From NCBI GenBank assembly GCA_018699075.1, contig JABIPV010000291.1:1-5672 (forward strand): a stretch of 5,672 nucleotides of DNA, read 5' to 3'. Both the position numbers and the translations under genes were made by a program. The notes under the pieces were generated by a model, which ran no database searches, was not told the DNA's origin, and worked only from the letters and a program-made list of their open reading frames with translations. This stretch comes from Kordiimonadaceae bacterium. GTDB lineage: Bacteria; Pseudomonadota; Alphaproteobacteria; Sphingomonadales; Emcibacteraceae. Positions 1-5,672 of this stretch are shown in pieces; the first letter of the stretch is position 1; each line of letters begins with the position of its first letter.

Positions 1-553
1 GGGTTTCTAGGTGATAGAGGCCTTCTGCGGATCCTTTTGAGAGGCGTTTTATGTATATGGGCCCGTCTGTTACTTTAATGATGCATTGTTTACCAATGCA
101 TTCTCTTTCGTCAATATCCATGCCATTGCGAATATAAAAAATGATGTCTCCATTTTCATAAGCTGGGTACATACTGTCGCCTGATACTTTTACGGCAACC
201 GATGTTTCATTAAGGCCGGGCGGGGTTTCAACTTCTTCCATTCCGTCGCCGTGAGCATAATCATCAAAAGGAATATTGAGGCCACCTGCACCAACATATC
301 CCACAACCGATGTCACACGGGGATTATCATGAAGAACATCCGTGCCAAGCAAGTAATCTGTCGTACATTTGAAATATTCGGAAAGGGAACGGATATGATC
401 ATGTTCAGGTTCATCAATACCCGCTTCCCAACGGGAAATGGTTGATTGTTTAACACCCATCAATTTACCGATTTCGGTTTGATTGATATTCTTGACTGAC
501 TTACGCATTTGTTTAAGGCGTTCGCCGAATTTTTGTTTTGCTGAAGAATCCAT
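1..553 (-). CDS. XRE-family HTH / S24 LexA-like phage repressor (C-terminus cut off by window edge)
   Basis: This is a CI/LexA-type repressor: it should bind operators as a dimer and inactivate itself by RecA-stimulated self-cleavage after DNA damage. I translated 184 codons leftward from the ATG at 553-551 with no stop. Residues 9-70 form an XRE helix-turn-helix (NQTEIGKLMGVKQSTISRWE, then a DYLLG ending). A linker GYVGAGG (85-91) holds the likely Ala89-Gly90 cleavage site. The S24 protease domain follows: VSGDSMYPAY carries the expected catalytic Ser127 and YIKRL the expected Lys169, 42 residues later, close to the CI spacing. Family members are usually a little over 200 residues, so perhaps 30-40 are missing beyond the left edge. 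The Shine-Dalgarno match is poor. A TATAAT on the minus strand at 587-582 would give a leader of only about 22 nt, full of candidate operator repeats, which suggests autoregulation. Family assignment is confident; a prophage origin is inferred. Confidence 0.93.
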   Translation of the reverse strand, partial: MDSSAKQKFGERLKQMRKSVKNINQTEIGKLMGVKQSTISRWEAGIDEPEHDHIRSLSEYFKCTTDYLLGTDVLHDNPRVTSVVGYVGAGGLNIPFDDYAHGDGMEEVETPPGLNETSVAVKVSGDSMYPAYENGDIIFYIRNGMDIDERECIGKQCIIKVTDGPIYIKRLSKGSAEGLYHLET

Positions 554-608
554 ACGTATACCGTATATGCTTTGAACGGATATTATAACGGATATTTGCG
601 TATATAAT
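554..608. promoter_or_regulatory. Candidate repressor operator: five same-orientation heptamers with divergent -10 boxes
   Basis: Five copies of CG(G/T)ATA(T/C) lie on the plus strand at 555-561, 562-568, 577-583, 589-595 and 599-605. Two are nested in a 12-bp tandem repeat (575-586 and 587-598, first ten bases identical, AACGGATATT). A perfect 8-bp palindrome ATACGTAT sits at 552-559 and TATAC-C-GTATA at 557-567. A TATAAT hexamer is present on the minus strand (587-582, toward the repressor) and on the plus strand (603-608, toward the ORF-free stretch). Neither has a good -35 box, which would fit regulated or activator-dependent promoters. The repeats overlap both hexamers, so a bound repressor could block both directions. 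Assignment to this repressor is inferred from position. Confidence 0.6.
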
Positions 609-849
609 TATGACACAGAGCATAAAACTGATTCTGGGTAGTGTGGTTCCTGTTTATAGGGTTCAGTTGAGATTGCTGCGGCCATTGTTCAACGGTGTGG
701 GTTTGAAAGCTCTGTAAATAAGTAATTAGAATTGGGGAGGAATAATAAATATAATCGTCAGTGTTTTATAAATTTTATCTGATGTCTTCCACTTAACACA
801 ATTCAAATTACAGCAGTATAGAGCGTTCTCCTGCGTTTTATACAAACTC
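609..849 (+). other. ORF-free stretch between control region and terminator; possible small RNA or decayed cro region
   Basis: I checked this stretch for small genes and found none I can support. The longest plus-strand ATG frame is 35 codons (610-717), and its start codon lies only two bases after the TATAAT, upstream of where transcription would begin. A strong Shine-Dalgarno-like GGGGAGG at 734-740 is followed only by short, quickly terminated frames and no ATG at proper spacing. In a typical phage switch this is where cro would lie. The stretch sits between a plus-strand -10 hexamer (603-608) and a hairpin terminator (850-892), so a transcript of roughly 280 nt is possible. No tRNA cloverleaf or known RNA family was recognised. 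Confidence 0.3.
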
Positions 850-892
850 GAATGGGTGAGGAGAGGTAGTTGCCTCACCCATTCATTTTATT
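850..892 (+). terminator. Rho-independent terminator
   Basis: A perfect 12-bp inverted repeat (GAATGGGTGAGG at 850-861, CCTCACCCATTC at 873-884) encloses an 11-nt loop and is followed by ATTTTATT and a further AT-rich run. The U-rich side lies only to the right, so it terminates rightward transcription. It separates the control region from the replication gene, which must then have its own promoter or be reached by read-through or antitermination. Confidence 0.8.
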
Positions 893-931
893 AAATATTA
901 TTTTTTAATTCGCCCTTGAGCTTTGGCGGAA

Positions 932-2179
932 ATGGAACCTTTATGGCTGATATATATGAAGAATATTCGAGATTGGCGTGACAGCACATTGATGCTCAGT
1001 TTTGAAGAAAAGGGATATTTCGATGAACTTATCAATTTAATTTATATCTATGATGATTGTCTGCCAGATAATGACGACCTGATTTGCCGTGCAATGCCGG
1101 TGAATAAAAAACTTCATTTAAGATTGAAACAAAAACTTCTTAAAGCGCACTTAGTTGCCATTAAAGATGGTTTTTATCATAACAAAAGATCATCGCAAGA
1201 AATTAAAAAAATCAATCAAATATCGTCAAAGAATAAAGTGAAAGCCCTTAAGCGCTGGGCTAAGCACCCGAAAAGAAGCAATAAATTATCTGCCACAGCA
1301 GTAGTGCAGGATCAACCAGACATAACAATTGAAGATGCAGATGCAGCACCCATGGCAATACTGAATCTGAATAGTGAAAGTGATGGTTTTATAAAACCTA
1401 TAAAAATTAATACTAAAAAGAAGGATAAAAAAGATGAAACAAAATCACATACAAGAAAATGTAGGATCGAAGACGTCCTTGACCCCGATGGTGAAGTCCC
1501 TGCGGAATATAGAAAATATGCTGAGAGCCAAGGGTTATCGAAAGTCGACAGACTGTTTTGTGACTGGGCAAACTGGTGGGTTAGTGAAAATGGACGTAAA
1601 GCCGGTGAAAAGGATGGCTCGCCACCTGGAAAGCACGGGTACGTAAAGATGTCGACCGGCAATTGGCTCAAAGTGGACATAAAACGGGACAATCACGGGA
1701 CCGCGGTTGTGCCACCACTACGGGGGCGCGATTGGCGCTTGATCGACACCGTAATCGACAGTCGCATCTATGACAGTGAAAAATCTGTAAAGATTAAAGA
1801 AAAAGACGAAAAATTCTGGGCAGAAATACTTATGCAAGGCTCGGCAGCGCTTGACGTTGCGCCCTTTGAGCATGTGTTAAGCAGAATGACACGACTTAAA
1901 CCACAAAAGCCAACTCAACATATGGACGAGCAGGCGGTATCGGTGTTTTTAGAAGACATCTGCAGTCATCTAGAGCGTAGGGGTTACTCATATCATGCGA
2001 TTGATCAAGGAATTAACACTTTAATTGAAAGAGAAGACGATAAATTCTTCCCAACAATGAAGGTGCTGTTGAAATATATTCATCCGCTTCACTGGCAATT
2101 AAAGCAACGGATAAAAAAGCTCCAAGAAATATTAAAGCAAAATCATAACAAAACAATATTACCATTTGATAATAAATAG
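932..2179 (+). CDS. Phage-type replication protein, DUF1376-like N-terminus and DnaT-like middle, probable internal frameshift
   Basis: This is probably a prophage replication-initiation or helicase-loading protein. From the ATG at 932 it has 415 residues. Residues 2-105 match the DUF1376 pattern: PLWLIYMKNIRDW, then LSFEEKGY, DDCLPDNDD and a basic KALKRW stretch. A lysine-rich linker (about 150-175) follows. Residues 186-227 (EYRKYAESQGL, LFCDWANWWVSENGRKAGEK) resemble the start of a DnaT-type DNA-binding domain. From residue 228 (base 1613) the annotated frame departs from that pattern, while the -1 frame reads WLATWKARVRKDVDRQ before a TGA at 1771-1773. The annotated frame looks natural again by about residue 265, and the C-terminus (EREDDKFFPTMKVLLKYI) resembles the tail of related prophage proteins. 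The start is uncertain: a TTG at 923 adds three residues, neither has a good ribosome site, and the domain begins right after the ATG. The next gene follows after 28 bp. The exact role is inferred. Confidence 0.75.
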   Translation: MEPLWLIYMKNIRDWRDSTLMLSFEEKGYFDELINLIYIYDDCLPDNDDLICRAMPVNKKLHLRLKQKLLKAHLVAIKDGFYHNKRSSQEIKKINQISSKNKVKALKRWAKHPKRSNKLSATAVVQDQPDITIEDADAAPMAILNLNSESDGFIKPIKINTKKKDKKDETKSHTRKCRIEDVLDPDGEVPAEYRKYAESQGLSKVDRLFCDWANWWVSENGRKAGEKDGSPPGKHGYVKMSTGNWLKVDIKRDNHGTAVVPPLRGRDWRLIDTVIDSRIYDSEKSVKIKEKDEKFWAEILMQGSAALDVAPFEHVLSRMTRLKPQKPTQHMDEQAVSVFLEDICSHLERRGYSYHAIDQGINTLIEREDDKFFPTMKVLLKYIHPLHWQLKQRIKKLQEILKQNHNKTILPFDNK

Positions 2180-2207
2180 ATAAACTCAAACACAGTGGGG
2201 AAGATTA

Positions 2208-2777
2208 ATGCACGTATCAATGACACAAGAAATTAAGAAAACCATTCTTTCCATGTTAGGGAATGGAGCGAATAATGGACGAATATCGTTAAAGTTTCCA
2301 GGAATAAGAAAGGCACAAATTGATCAAATCCGTAAAGAAAGTGCAAAAGGGACACCCGAAACACTCAACAAGATAAAACGTGATCCTTTACTTACCCTCT
2401 ATAAAGCAGGAGAAATTGATTTAAACGAACTTTATGCTGCGGAATATATTCGCTACGCATTTACTTTAATTACTGCAGATGTGGTCATGCGGGTAATGAG
2501 TTTTGAAGGTTTTGTGGATTTATTTGGCGGTAAACCAACTGAAAGTGAAAGCCAACTTCAATCAAGAGTTCAAAAACAATATGCAGACTGGTTCGACGAG
2601 TGCACAAAGAAAATGATAAAGGTAGGACCAATCATTCATTTGCTTACCGAACCTGTCAGCTTAAGAGAAACAGACGCTTATTATAGGTATAGAAATGGTA
2701 CTTCACGCAAATACGCCGTTAGAGGCTTAAAATTATACGTAGAAATGTTTAACCCTAATAAGGGCATTGATGTCTAA
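2208..2777 (+). CDS. Hypothetical protein, 189 aa, probably phage-derived
   Basis: I do not recognise a named family with certainty. The start at 2208 is supported by GGGGAAG at 2197-2203; an in-frame ATG at 2220 is the alternative. The N-terminal 45 residues are basic and helical (MTQEIKKTILSMLGNG, then FPGIRKAQIDQIRKES) and could hold a small helix-turn-helix-like fold. Residues 58-84 (KRDPLLTLYKAGEIDLNELYAAEYIRY, quoted here only for position) have a 'DPL..LY.AG.I....AEYIRY' pattern seen, as far as I recall, in unnamed proteins of alphaproteobacterial prophages. The C-terminal SLRETDAYYRYRNG followed by a helical RGLKLYVEMF belongs to the same type. It has no signal peptide, membrane segment or cysteine cluster. 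It lies 28 bp after the replication gene on the same strand, so the two are likely co-transcribed; a role in phage DNA metabolism or regulation is only a guess. Confidence 0.7.
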   Translation: MHVSMTQEIKKTILSMLGNGANNGRISLKFPGIRKAQIDQIRKESAKGTPETLNKIKRDPLLTLYKAGEIDLNELYAAEYIRYAFTLITADVVMRVMSFEGFVDLFGGKPTESESQLQSRVQKQYADWFDECTKKMIKVGPIIHLLTEPVSLRETDAYYRYRNGTSRKYAVRGLKLYVEMFNPNKGIDV

Positions 2778-2841
2778 CACGCCTTGGCAAAGTAATTATT
2801 TATGTTAGGGTGTTGTAAAATAATTAAGGGTGAGGTTATTC

Positions 2842-3471
2842 GTGGATATTGAGCAAATTACACCAGACATGTTGTGGTTCTTTGGTGTATTTTTTATAAC
2901 AGTGGCACCGGTGCTACGGTTTAGGGAAAATTTTTTAGTACCCATGCAGGCTATGCTTCTGTCGTTTGGGTTTTATACGCAGGCTTTTTGGATGCCGGAT
3001 TTCTTTGTCATTGGTGATTGGCTTTGGATTGTTATCATCTGCATCTTGATATTAATTTGCTATTTCATCTGCGGTTGGATTGTTCATTATATATGGGGTA
3101 AACATAGACTTTCCACTTGGATGGAGAAGGGGGCATTAATGCCACTTCTTATCGCATGGTTAAGGGGAAAAACATTTATAATTACGGATAATTATATTAT
3201 AGAAATCAGACGCTTACGCATATTTGGCTTAACGTGGACGCAAGTGGCCGAAATTAAAGCAGAAGTAGATAACAATGGTGCAACATTATACTTCACAGAT
3301 GCCATAAAAAGAGAAAAGGAAATTTTAAGCGTCTTTACAATTACAGATAAAGACACAAATTTTTCTCAACTAAACAGTTTGATGTACAATAATTTTCCTG
3401 ATATCGATCAAAATTGGACAAACCAACAAGGCGAAAAAATATTATTTTCGCAGCCAATTGAAGGAAGTTAG
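2842..3471 (+). CDS. Membrane protein with possible PH-like cytoplasmic domain, 209 aa, unknown function
   Basis: I prefer the GTG at 2842 over the in-frame GTG at 2830, because GTGAGG at 2830-2835 then forms a ribosome site about six bases upstream, whereas the upstream GTG would itself be part of that site. The N-terminal half is hydrophobic: segments at about residues 11-25 and 58-85 (WLWIVIICILILICYFICGW) are likely membrane helices, with a weaker one at 34-50. From about 108 onward it is soluble, with GKTFIITDNYIIEIRRLRIFG, WTQVAEIKAEV and a predicted strand GATLYF. This pattern of short beta strands recalls bacterial PH-like (DUF304-type) domains on membrane stalks; that is an inference from pattern, not a match. 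The stop abuts the next start (TAG then ATG), so the two proteins are probably translated together. It sits at the far end of the phage-like gene run, where accessory cargo is often found. Confidence 0.72.
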   Translation: MDIEQITPDMLWFFGVFFITVAPVLRFRENFLVPMQAMLLSFGFYTQAFWMPDFFVIGDWLWIVIICILILICYFICGWIVHYIWGKHRLSTWMEKGALMPLLIAWLRGKTFIITDNYIIEIRRLRIFGLTWTQVAEIKAEVDNNGATLYFTDAIKREKEILSVFTITDKDTNFSQLNSLMYNNFPDIDQNWTNQQGEKILFSQPIEGS

Positions 3472-3729
3472 ATGTTTTTATTTATCATTATATTCATTGT
3501 TCCGCTTTGCACGGGGTTATATATCTGGCGGGAAAATGAGCCGGCAAAAATAGTCTATATGATATCATTTGCTGTTTCAATTGTTGCTATGTTGCTGTTG
3601 TTCCTTGAAATAAACTCATTAACAACTCTGATGGGTATTGGTTTATTTCTTGCATCTACCAGTTTTTTTGCAGGAACGTTTATGTCTTCATTCATAAGAG
3701 CTTACAAAAAACATAAAGCTGAAAATTAA
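3472..3729 (+). CDS. Small integral membrane protein, 85 aa, unknown function
   Basis: The start is firm: AAGGAAG at 3461-3467 lies just upstream and the ATG directly follows the TAG of the preceding gene. Three hydrophobic segments fill nearly the whole protein, at about residues 1-19 (MFLFIIIFIVPLCTGLYIW), 27-47 (IVYMISFAVSIVAMLLLFLE) and 50-75 (LTTLMGIGLFLASTSFFAG and on). It ends in a short basic tail, AYKKHKAEN, which by the positive-inside rule should be cytoplasmic. There is no enzymatic motif, and I cannot name a family. Translational coupling with the upstream membrane protein suggests that the two form a complex or act in the same process. It is the last rightward gene before the oppositely oriented chromosomal genes. 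Confidence 0.72.
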   Translation: MFLFIIIFIVPLCTGLYIWRENEPAKIVYMISFAVSIVAMLLLFLEINSLTTLMGIGLFLASTSFFAGTFMSSFIRAYKKHKAEN

Positions 3730-3741
3730 ATTATAGTAAAT

Positions 3742-3777
3742 ACCGTTTGAAAAACGAACTACGCGGTTTTTTGTTTT
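3742..3777. terminator. Possible terminator between converging genes
   Basis: The 82-bp gap between converging genes holds ACCG (3742-3745) pairing with CGGT (3764-3767), immediately followed by a run of six T and then GTTTT. A second small hairpin, CGTTT-GAA-AAACG (3744-3756), competes with it. The stem is short, so this is a weak call for the rightward membrane gene pair; no convincing structure was seen for the leftward gene. Confidence 0.35.
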
Positions 3778-3811
3778 ATAAACAGGCATATTATTAAAAA
3801 GAGGGTTATCC

Positions 3812-4417
3812 TTACTTATGGTTCCAATCGTCAGGGTTATCAGAATTATTGGGGCTGAGACCAATAATATCCCCGTCGGTATTAATGCCAAGCCCAAGAA
3901 CGGTTCGGTTCGCGTAACAGAAGTATGCTGTAACTTGATTAACTTCTAGTATCTCACCATCTGTTACCCCTAAATCGCGAAGCTTGTTAATTGCCCTTTG
4001 TGATATTTCACTTGGTGATAGGGTTAAATATTTAGCATATTTAAGCATAGCAGCATGTTTTTTATCAAAAGCTTTTTTGGGTTCTTGAAGTTCAAGGGCC
4101 GCACGTATTTCTAAGGAACGTTCTTCATCACCAATAAGGCGCGCCATTCCGGAATAATGATGTTCGATGCAATAATGGCATTTATTAAGGATACTGACAT
4201 AGGTACCAATGGCCTCAAGGAAGTGCTTTGGTAGCGTATTAGCGCTATGGTGAAGAACATACTTATAAACGCTCATATGTGCTTCCATTGTATGTGGACG
4301 CAGGCTATGAGCCATCATAATGTTATCAACATTATTATCCGGACCTTTAACGCGGTCATAAAGTTTTTTAAGTTTCCCCGTTGCTTCCTCGTAAGGAACA
4401 GTGTTTATCCAAGTCAT
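3812..4417 (-). CDS. AhpD / carboxymuconolactone decarboxylase family peroxidase-related protein
   Basis: This 201-aa protein carries the redox signature of the AhpD-like fold: C80-H-Y-C83-I-E-H86-H87, the C-x-x-C-x-x-x-H arrangement in which the two cysteines cycle between thiol and disulfide to reduce peroxides. The N-terminus (INTVPYEEATGKLKKLYDRV) and the segment LRPHTMEAHMSVYKYV are typical of the 'peroxidase-related' subgroup, whose members are close to 200 residues. The later part (AMLKYAKYLTLSPSEIS, LRDLGVTDGEILEVNQVTAYF, and a terminal NRTVLGLGIN) also follows that subgroup. There is no signal peptide, so it should be cytoplasmic. An AGGA about nine bases before the ATG supports the start. 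It lies 67 bp downstream of the LysR gene on the same strand and may be read through from it. The physiological substrate is not evident; a role in oxidative or organic-peroxide stress is the family expectation. Confidence 0.9.
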   Translation of the reverse strand: MTWINTVPYEEATGKLKKLYDRVKGPDNNVDNIMMAHSLRPHTMEAHMSVYKYVLHHSANTLPKHFLEAIGTYVSILNKCHYCIEHHYSGMARLIGDEERSLEIRAALELQEPKKAFDKKHAAMLKYAKYLTLSPSEISQRAINKLRDLGVTDGEILEVNQVTAYFCYANRTVLGLGINTDGDIIGLSPNNSDNPDDWNHK

Positions 4418-4484
4418 TATTTTTAATCCTGATTGTTAAGTTGTCTATACAAGCAAATGAAATTCGTAATAGCAAGTAAAAAAA

Positions 4485-5366
4485 TTAATAGTTCTTCAAA
4501 AAATCCAATAAACGCCTTGTATTACTGCATTCAGTTATATTGCCGTGCCAGACGGCGTAGAGGGGCATTTTTTGTACTTCCCAGTCCGGGAGAACTCTGA
4601 CTAGACGTCCATCGGCGAGTTCTTCTTTAATTAGCCAATGTGCGGCTGTTGATATACCTAGCCCATAAAGTGCAAATTTTACCATGGCTTCAGCTGAATT
4701 TGCACTAATATTACCCTTGAGTTCCATATCTACGGTTTTGCCGTCTTTGACGAAAGTACGCATGCCTGGAAGCATATCATGTTTAATCCAGTTCCAGTCA
4801 ATAAGGTCTTCGGGACATTTTGGCTCAGGGTGTTTGGCGTAATATTCTGGCGAGCAGGCCAATGTTCTTGATTTATCAGCAATTTTTCTGGCATTTAATG
4901 AACTGTCGGGAAGGGATCCCATGCGAAATGCCAAGTCAATGCCATCAGCCGTCAGGTCCATACGTGTATCAGAATACATCACATGCATTTCAATTTCTGG
5001 ATTTAGTTTGCTAAAATCAGCTATTTGTTTGGTAATGATGTCGCTGGTCATTGAAAGGGGAAGAGTAATATTCAGTTTTCCTGTTGCAAGGTTATGACCG
5101 CTAACTTTATTTAGGCCCAGTTCTGCTTGATCAAGCATTTCTATTGCATGGTTATACAGAATTTCACCTTCTGTTGTTTTCGATAGTTTTCTAGTTGAAC
5201 GGTATAGAAGAGTTGTGCCTAAACGTTCTTCAAGCTGTGATATTTGATAACTTACTACGGATGGTGAAAGGTTTAGGGCTGTTGCGGCGCCCCTAAATGA
5301 GCCTTTTTTTACGGTTTCAGCAAATATAGCCATCGCTTTTAAATCATCTATCATGACATTATCCAT
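4485..5366 (-). CDS. LysR-family transcriptional regulator, CrgA-like
   Basis: At 293 residues this is a full-length LysR-type regulator. Residues 8-65 are the winged helix-turn-helix (LKAMAIFAETVKKGSF, ATALNLSPSVVSYQISQLEE, then LLYRSTRKLSKTTEG), followed by the linker helix. The effector-binding domain runs from about 90 (GKLNITLPLSM) to the end and includes DLAFRMGSLPDSSLNAR and the hallmark MVKFALYGLGISTAAHW, placing it in the broad CrgA-like subgroup. The start is taken at the first ATG; an ATG four codons later (5354) is possible, and neither has a strong ribosome site. It is divergent from the exporter gene across 112 bp, the normal layout for a LysR protein that controls its neighbour and itself. 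That regulation, and any control of the peroxidase-related gene behind it, is inferred. The ligand cannot be read from the sequence. Confidence 0.94.
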   Translation of the reverse strand: MDNVMIDDLKAMAIFAETVKKGSFRGAATALNLSPSVVSYQISQLEERLGTTLLYRSTRKLSKTTEGEILYNHAIEMLDQAELGLNKVSGHNLATGKLNITLPLSMTSDIITKQIADFSKLNPEIEMHVMYSDTRMDLTADGIDLAFRMGSLPDSSLNARKIADKSRTLACSPEYYAKHPEPKCPEDLIDWNWIKHDMLPGMRTFVKDGKTVDMELKGNISANSAEAMVKFALYGLGISTAAHWLIKEELADGRLVRVLPDWEVQKMPLYAVWHGNITECSNTRRLLDFLKNY

Positions 5367-5413
5367 TACTTAAAATTTTAGAACAATAAAAATGAATTAT
5401 TCTATCTAATTAA

Positions 5414-5443
5414 ATTAAAAACAGAATGTTAAGGTGATGTCAA
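5414..5443 (-). promoter_or_regulatory. Candidate promoter of the LysR gene
   Basis: Reading leftward, a perfect TTGACA (5443-5438) is followed after 18 bp by TTTAAT (5419-5414), five of six matches to the -10 consensus. Transcription would begin near 5407, about 40 bp before the LysR start. The 112-bp gap must also hold the exporter promoter, for which I see no clear hexamers, as expected if it depends on activation. A separated inverted repeat (ATTCT at 5399-5403 and AGAAT at 5423-5427) might be part of a LysR site, but is weak. Confidence 0.35.
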
Positions 5444-5478
5444 TTAAATCATACAACAATATTTATAGGGTATTTAAC

Positions 5479-5672
5479 ATGTCTTTCATTTTTGCAATTG
5501 GCTTATATGCTTTTTCTATGTCCGCTTCACCGGGGCCAACAAATATAATTCTTTTTACTTCGGGGGTTAATCATGGATTTTTAAAATCCGTTCCTTTTGC
5601 CACTGGTGCTGTTTTTGGATATGTACTCCTCAATATATTTCTTGGTTTGGGAATTAGCGAATTTACAAAGCA
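5479..5672 (+). CDS. LysE/RhtB-family amino-acid exporter (C-terminus cut off by window edge)
   Basis: The first 64 residues of a LysE-type translocator are present; full members are about 200-210 residues with five or six membrane helices, so about two thirds lies beyond the right edge. The start ATG has AGGG at 5467-5470, eight bases upstream. The first helix (FIFAIGLYAFSMSASPGPTN) carries the family signature SPGPTN, followed by the conserved SGVNHGFLKSVPFATGAVFGY and a second hydrophobic stretch VLLNIFLGLGI. The family exports amino acids or related small molecules across the inner membrane using the proton gradient; the substrate cannot be told from this fragment. The divergent LysR gene is its likely regulator. 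Confidence 0.9.
   Translation, partial: MSFIFAIGLYAFSMSASPGPTNIILFTSGVNHGFLKSVPFATGAVFGYVLLNIFLGLGISEFTK

Noticed and set aside
251..445. 64-codon plus-strand frame
   Set aside because: It lies wholly antisense to the repressor coding region, which has clear domain motifs.
608..685. 25-codon minus-strand frame beginning MAAAISTEPY
   Set aside because: It is short, has no ribosome site and shows no recognisable pattern; chance is the simplest explanation.
610..717. 35-codon plus-strand frame beginning MTQSIKLILG
   Set aside because: Its ATG lies two bases after the TATAAT hexamer, upstream of the expected transcript start. It has no ribosome site and resembles no Cro-like protein.
1606..1615. 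Programmed -1 frameshift site at TGAAAAGG
   Set aside because: The AAG codon could slip to AAA, but the preceding GAA would not re-pair, so it is not a proper slippery heptamer. The -1 product would also lose the natural-looking C-terminus.
1434..1646. 70-codon plus-strand frame inside the replication gene
   Set aside because: It lies in a third frame that matches neither the annotated frame nor the one carrying the tryptophan motif, and it shows no domain pattern.
1312..1692. 126-codon minus-strand frame
   Set aside because: It is antisense to the replication gene and reads as low-complexity Ser/Phe/Leu sequence, as expected from complementing Lys/Asp/Glu-rich codons.
3688..3897. 69-codon minus-strand frame overlapping the end of the peroxidase-related gene
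   Set aside because: It is an out-of-frame shadow running through the converging intergenic gap, with no ribosome site.
4820..5014. 64-codon plus-strand frame within the LysR gene
   Set aside because: It is antisense to a well-supported LysR effector domain.
1..5672. tRNA, rRNA, CRISPR array, insertion sequence or attachment-site repeat
   Set aside because: Reading both strands, I saw no cloverleaf, no regularly spaced repeat array beyond the short operator heptamers, no transposase and no convincing long duplicated sequence.

Overview
The window looks like the edge of a decayed prophage or prophage-like island in a low-GC proteobacterial chromosome, with ordinary chromosomal genes to its right. 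An alphaproteobacterium is the best guess. It rests on remembered family resemblance: the repressor's GYVGAGG linker and GDSMYPAY motif, and the style of the DUF1376-like replication gene. No marker gene settles it.

Left part (1-3729), phage-like. A repressor with an XRE helix-turn-helix and an S24 (LexA/CI-type) autoprotease domain is read leftward and runs off the left edge. Upstream lies a repeat-rich control region with five CG(G/T)ATA(T/C) heptamers in one orientation and a TATAAT hexamer on each strand, as in a divergent phage switch. The rightward hexamer does not lead into a recognisable cro gene. It leads into about 240 bp without a convincing ORF, ending in a perfect 12-bp hairpin terminator (850-892). 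Rightward genes follow: a DUF1376/DnaT-like replication protein (932-2179), an unrecognised 189-aa protein that is probably phage-derived (2208-2777), a membrane protein with a possible PH-like cytoplasmic domain (2842-3471) and an abutting 85-aa membrane protein (3472-3729). No integrase, cro/cII, terminase, capsid or lysis gene is visible.

Right part (3812-5672), chromosomal. A CxxC-type AhpD/carboxymuconolactone-decarboxylase-family protein and a CrgA-like LysR regulator are both read leftward. A LysE/RhtB-family exporter, cut off by the right edge, diverges from the LysR gene; this is the usual layout for a regulator controlling its neighbouring exporter. The phage-like and chromosomal blocks converge at 3730-3811, where a weak terminator may lie.

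The most notable observation is in the replication gene. Its conserved DnaT-like tryptophan motif (WLATWKARVRKDVDRQ) is encoded from 1615 in the -1 frame, not in the annotated open frame, inside a locally GC-rich block. This points to a frameshift, probably a compensated pair, that leaves the ORF open but replaces about 40 residues. I found no clear new biological system. The ORF-free promoter-to-terminator unit and the membrane gene pair are the other items worth a second look.
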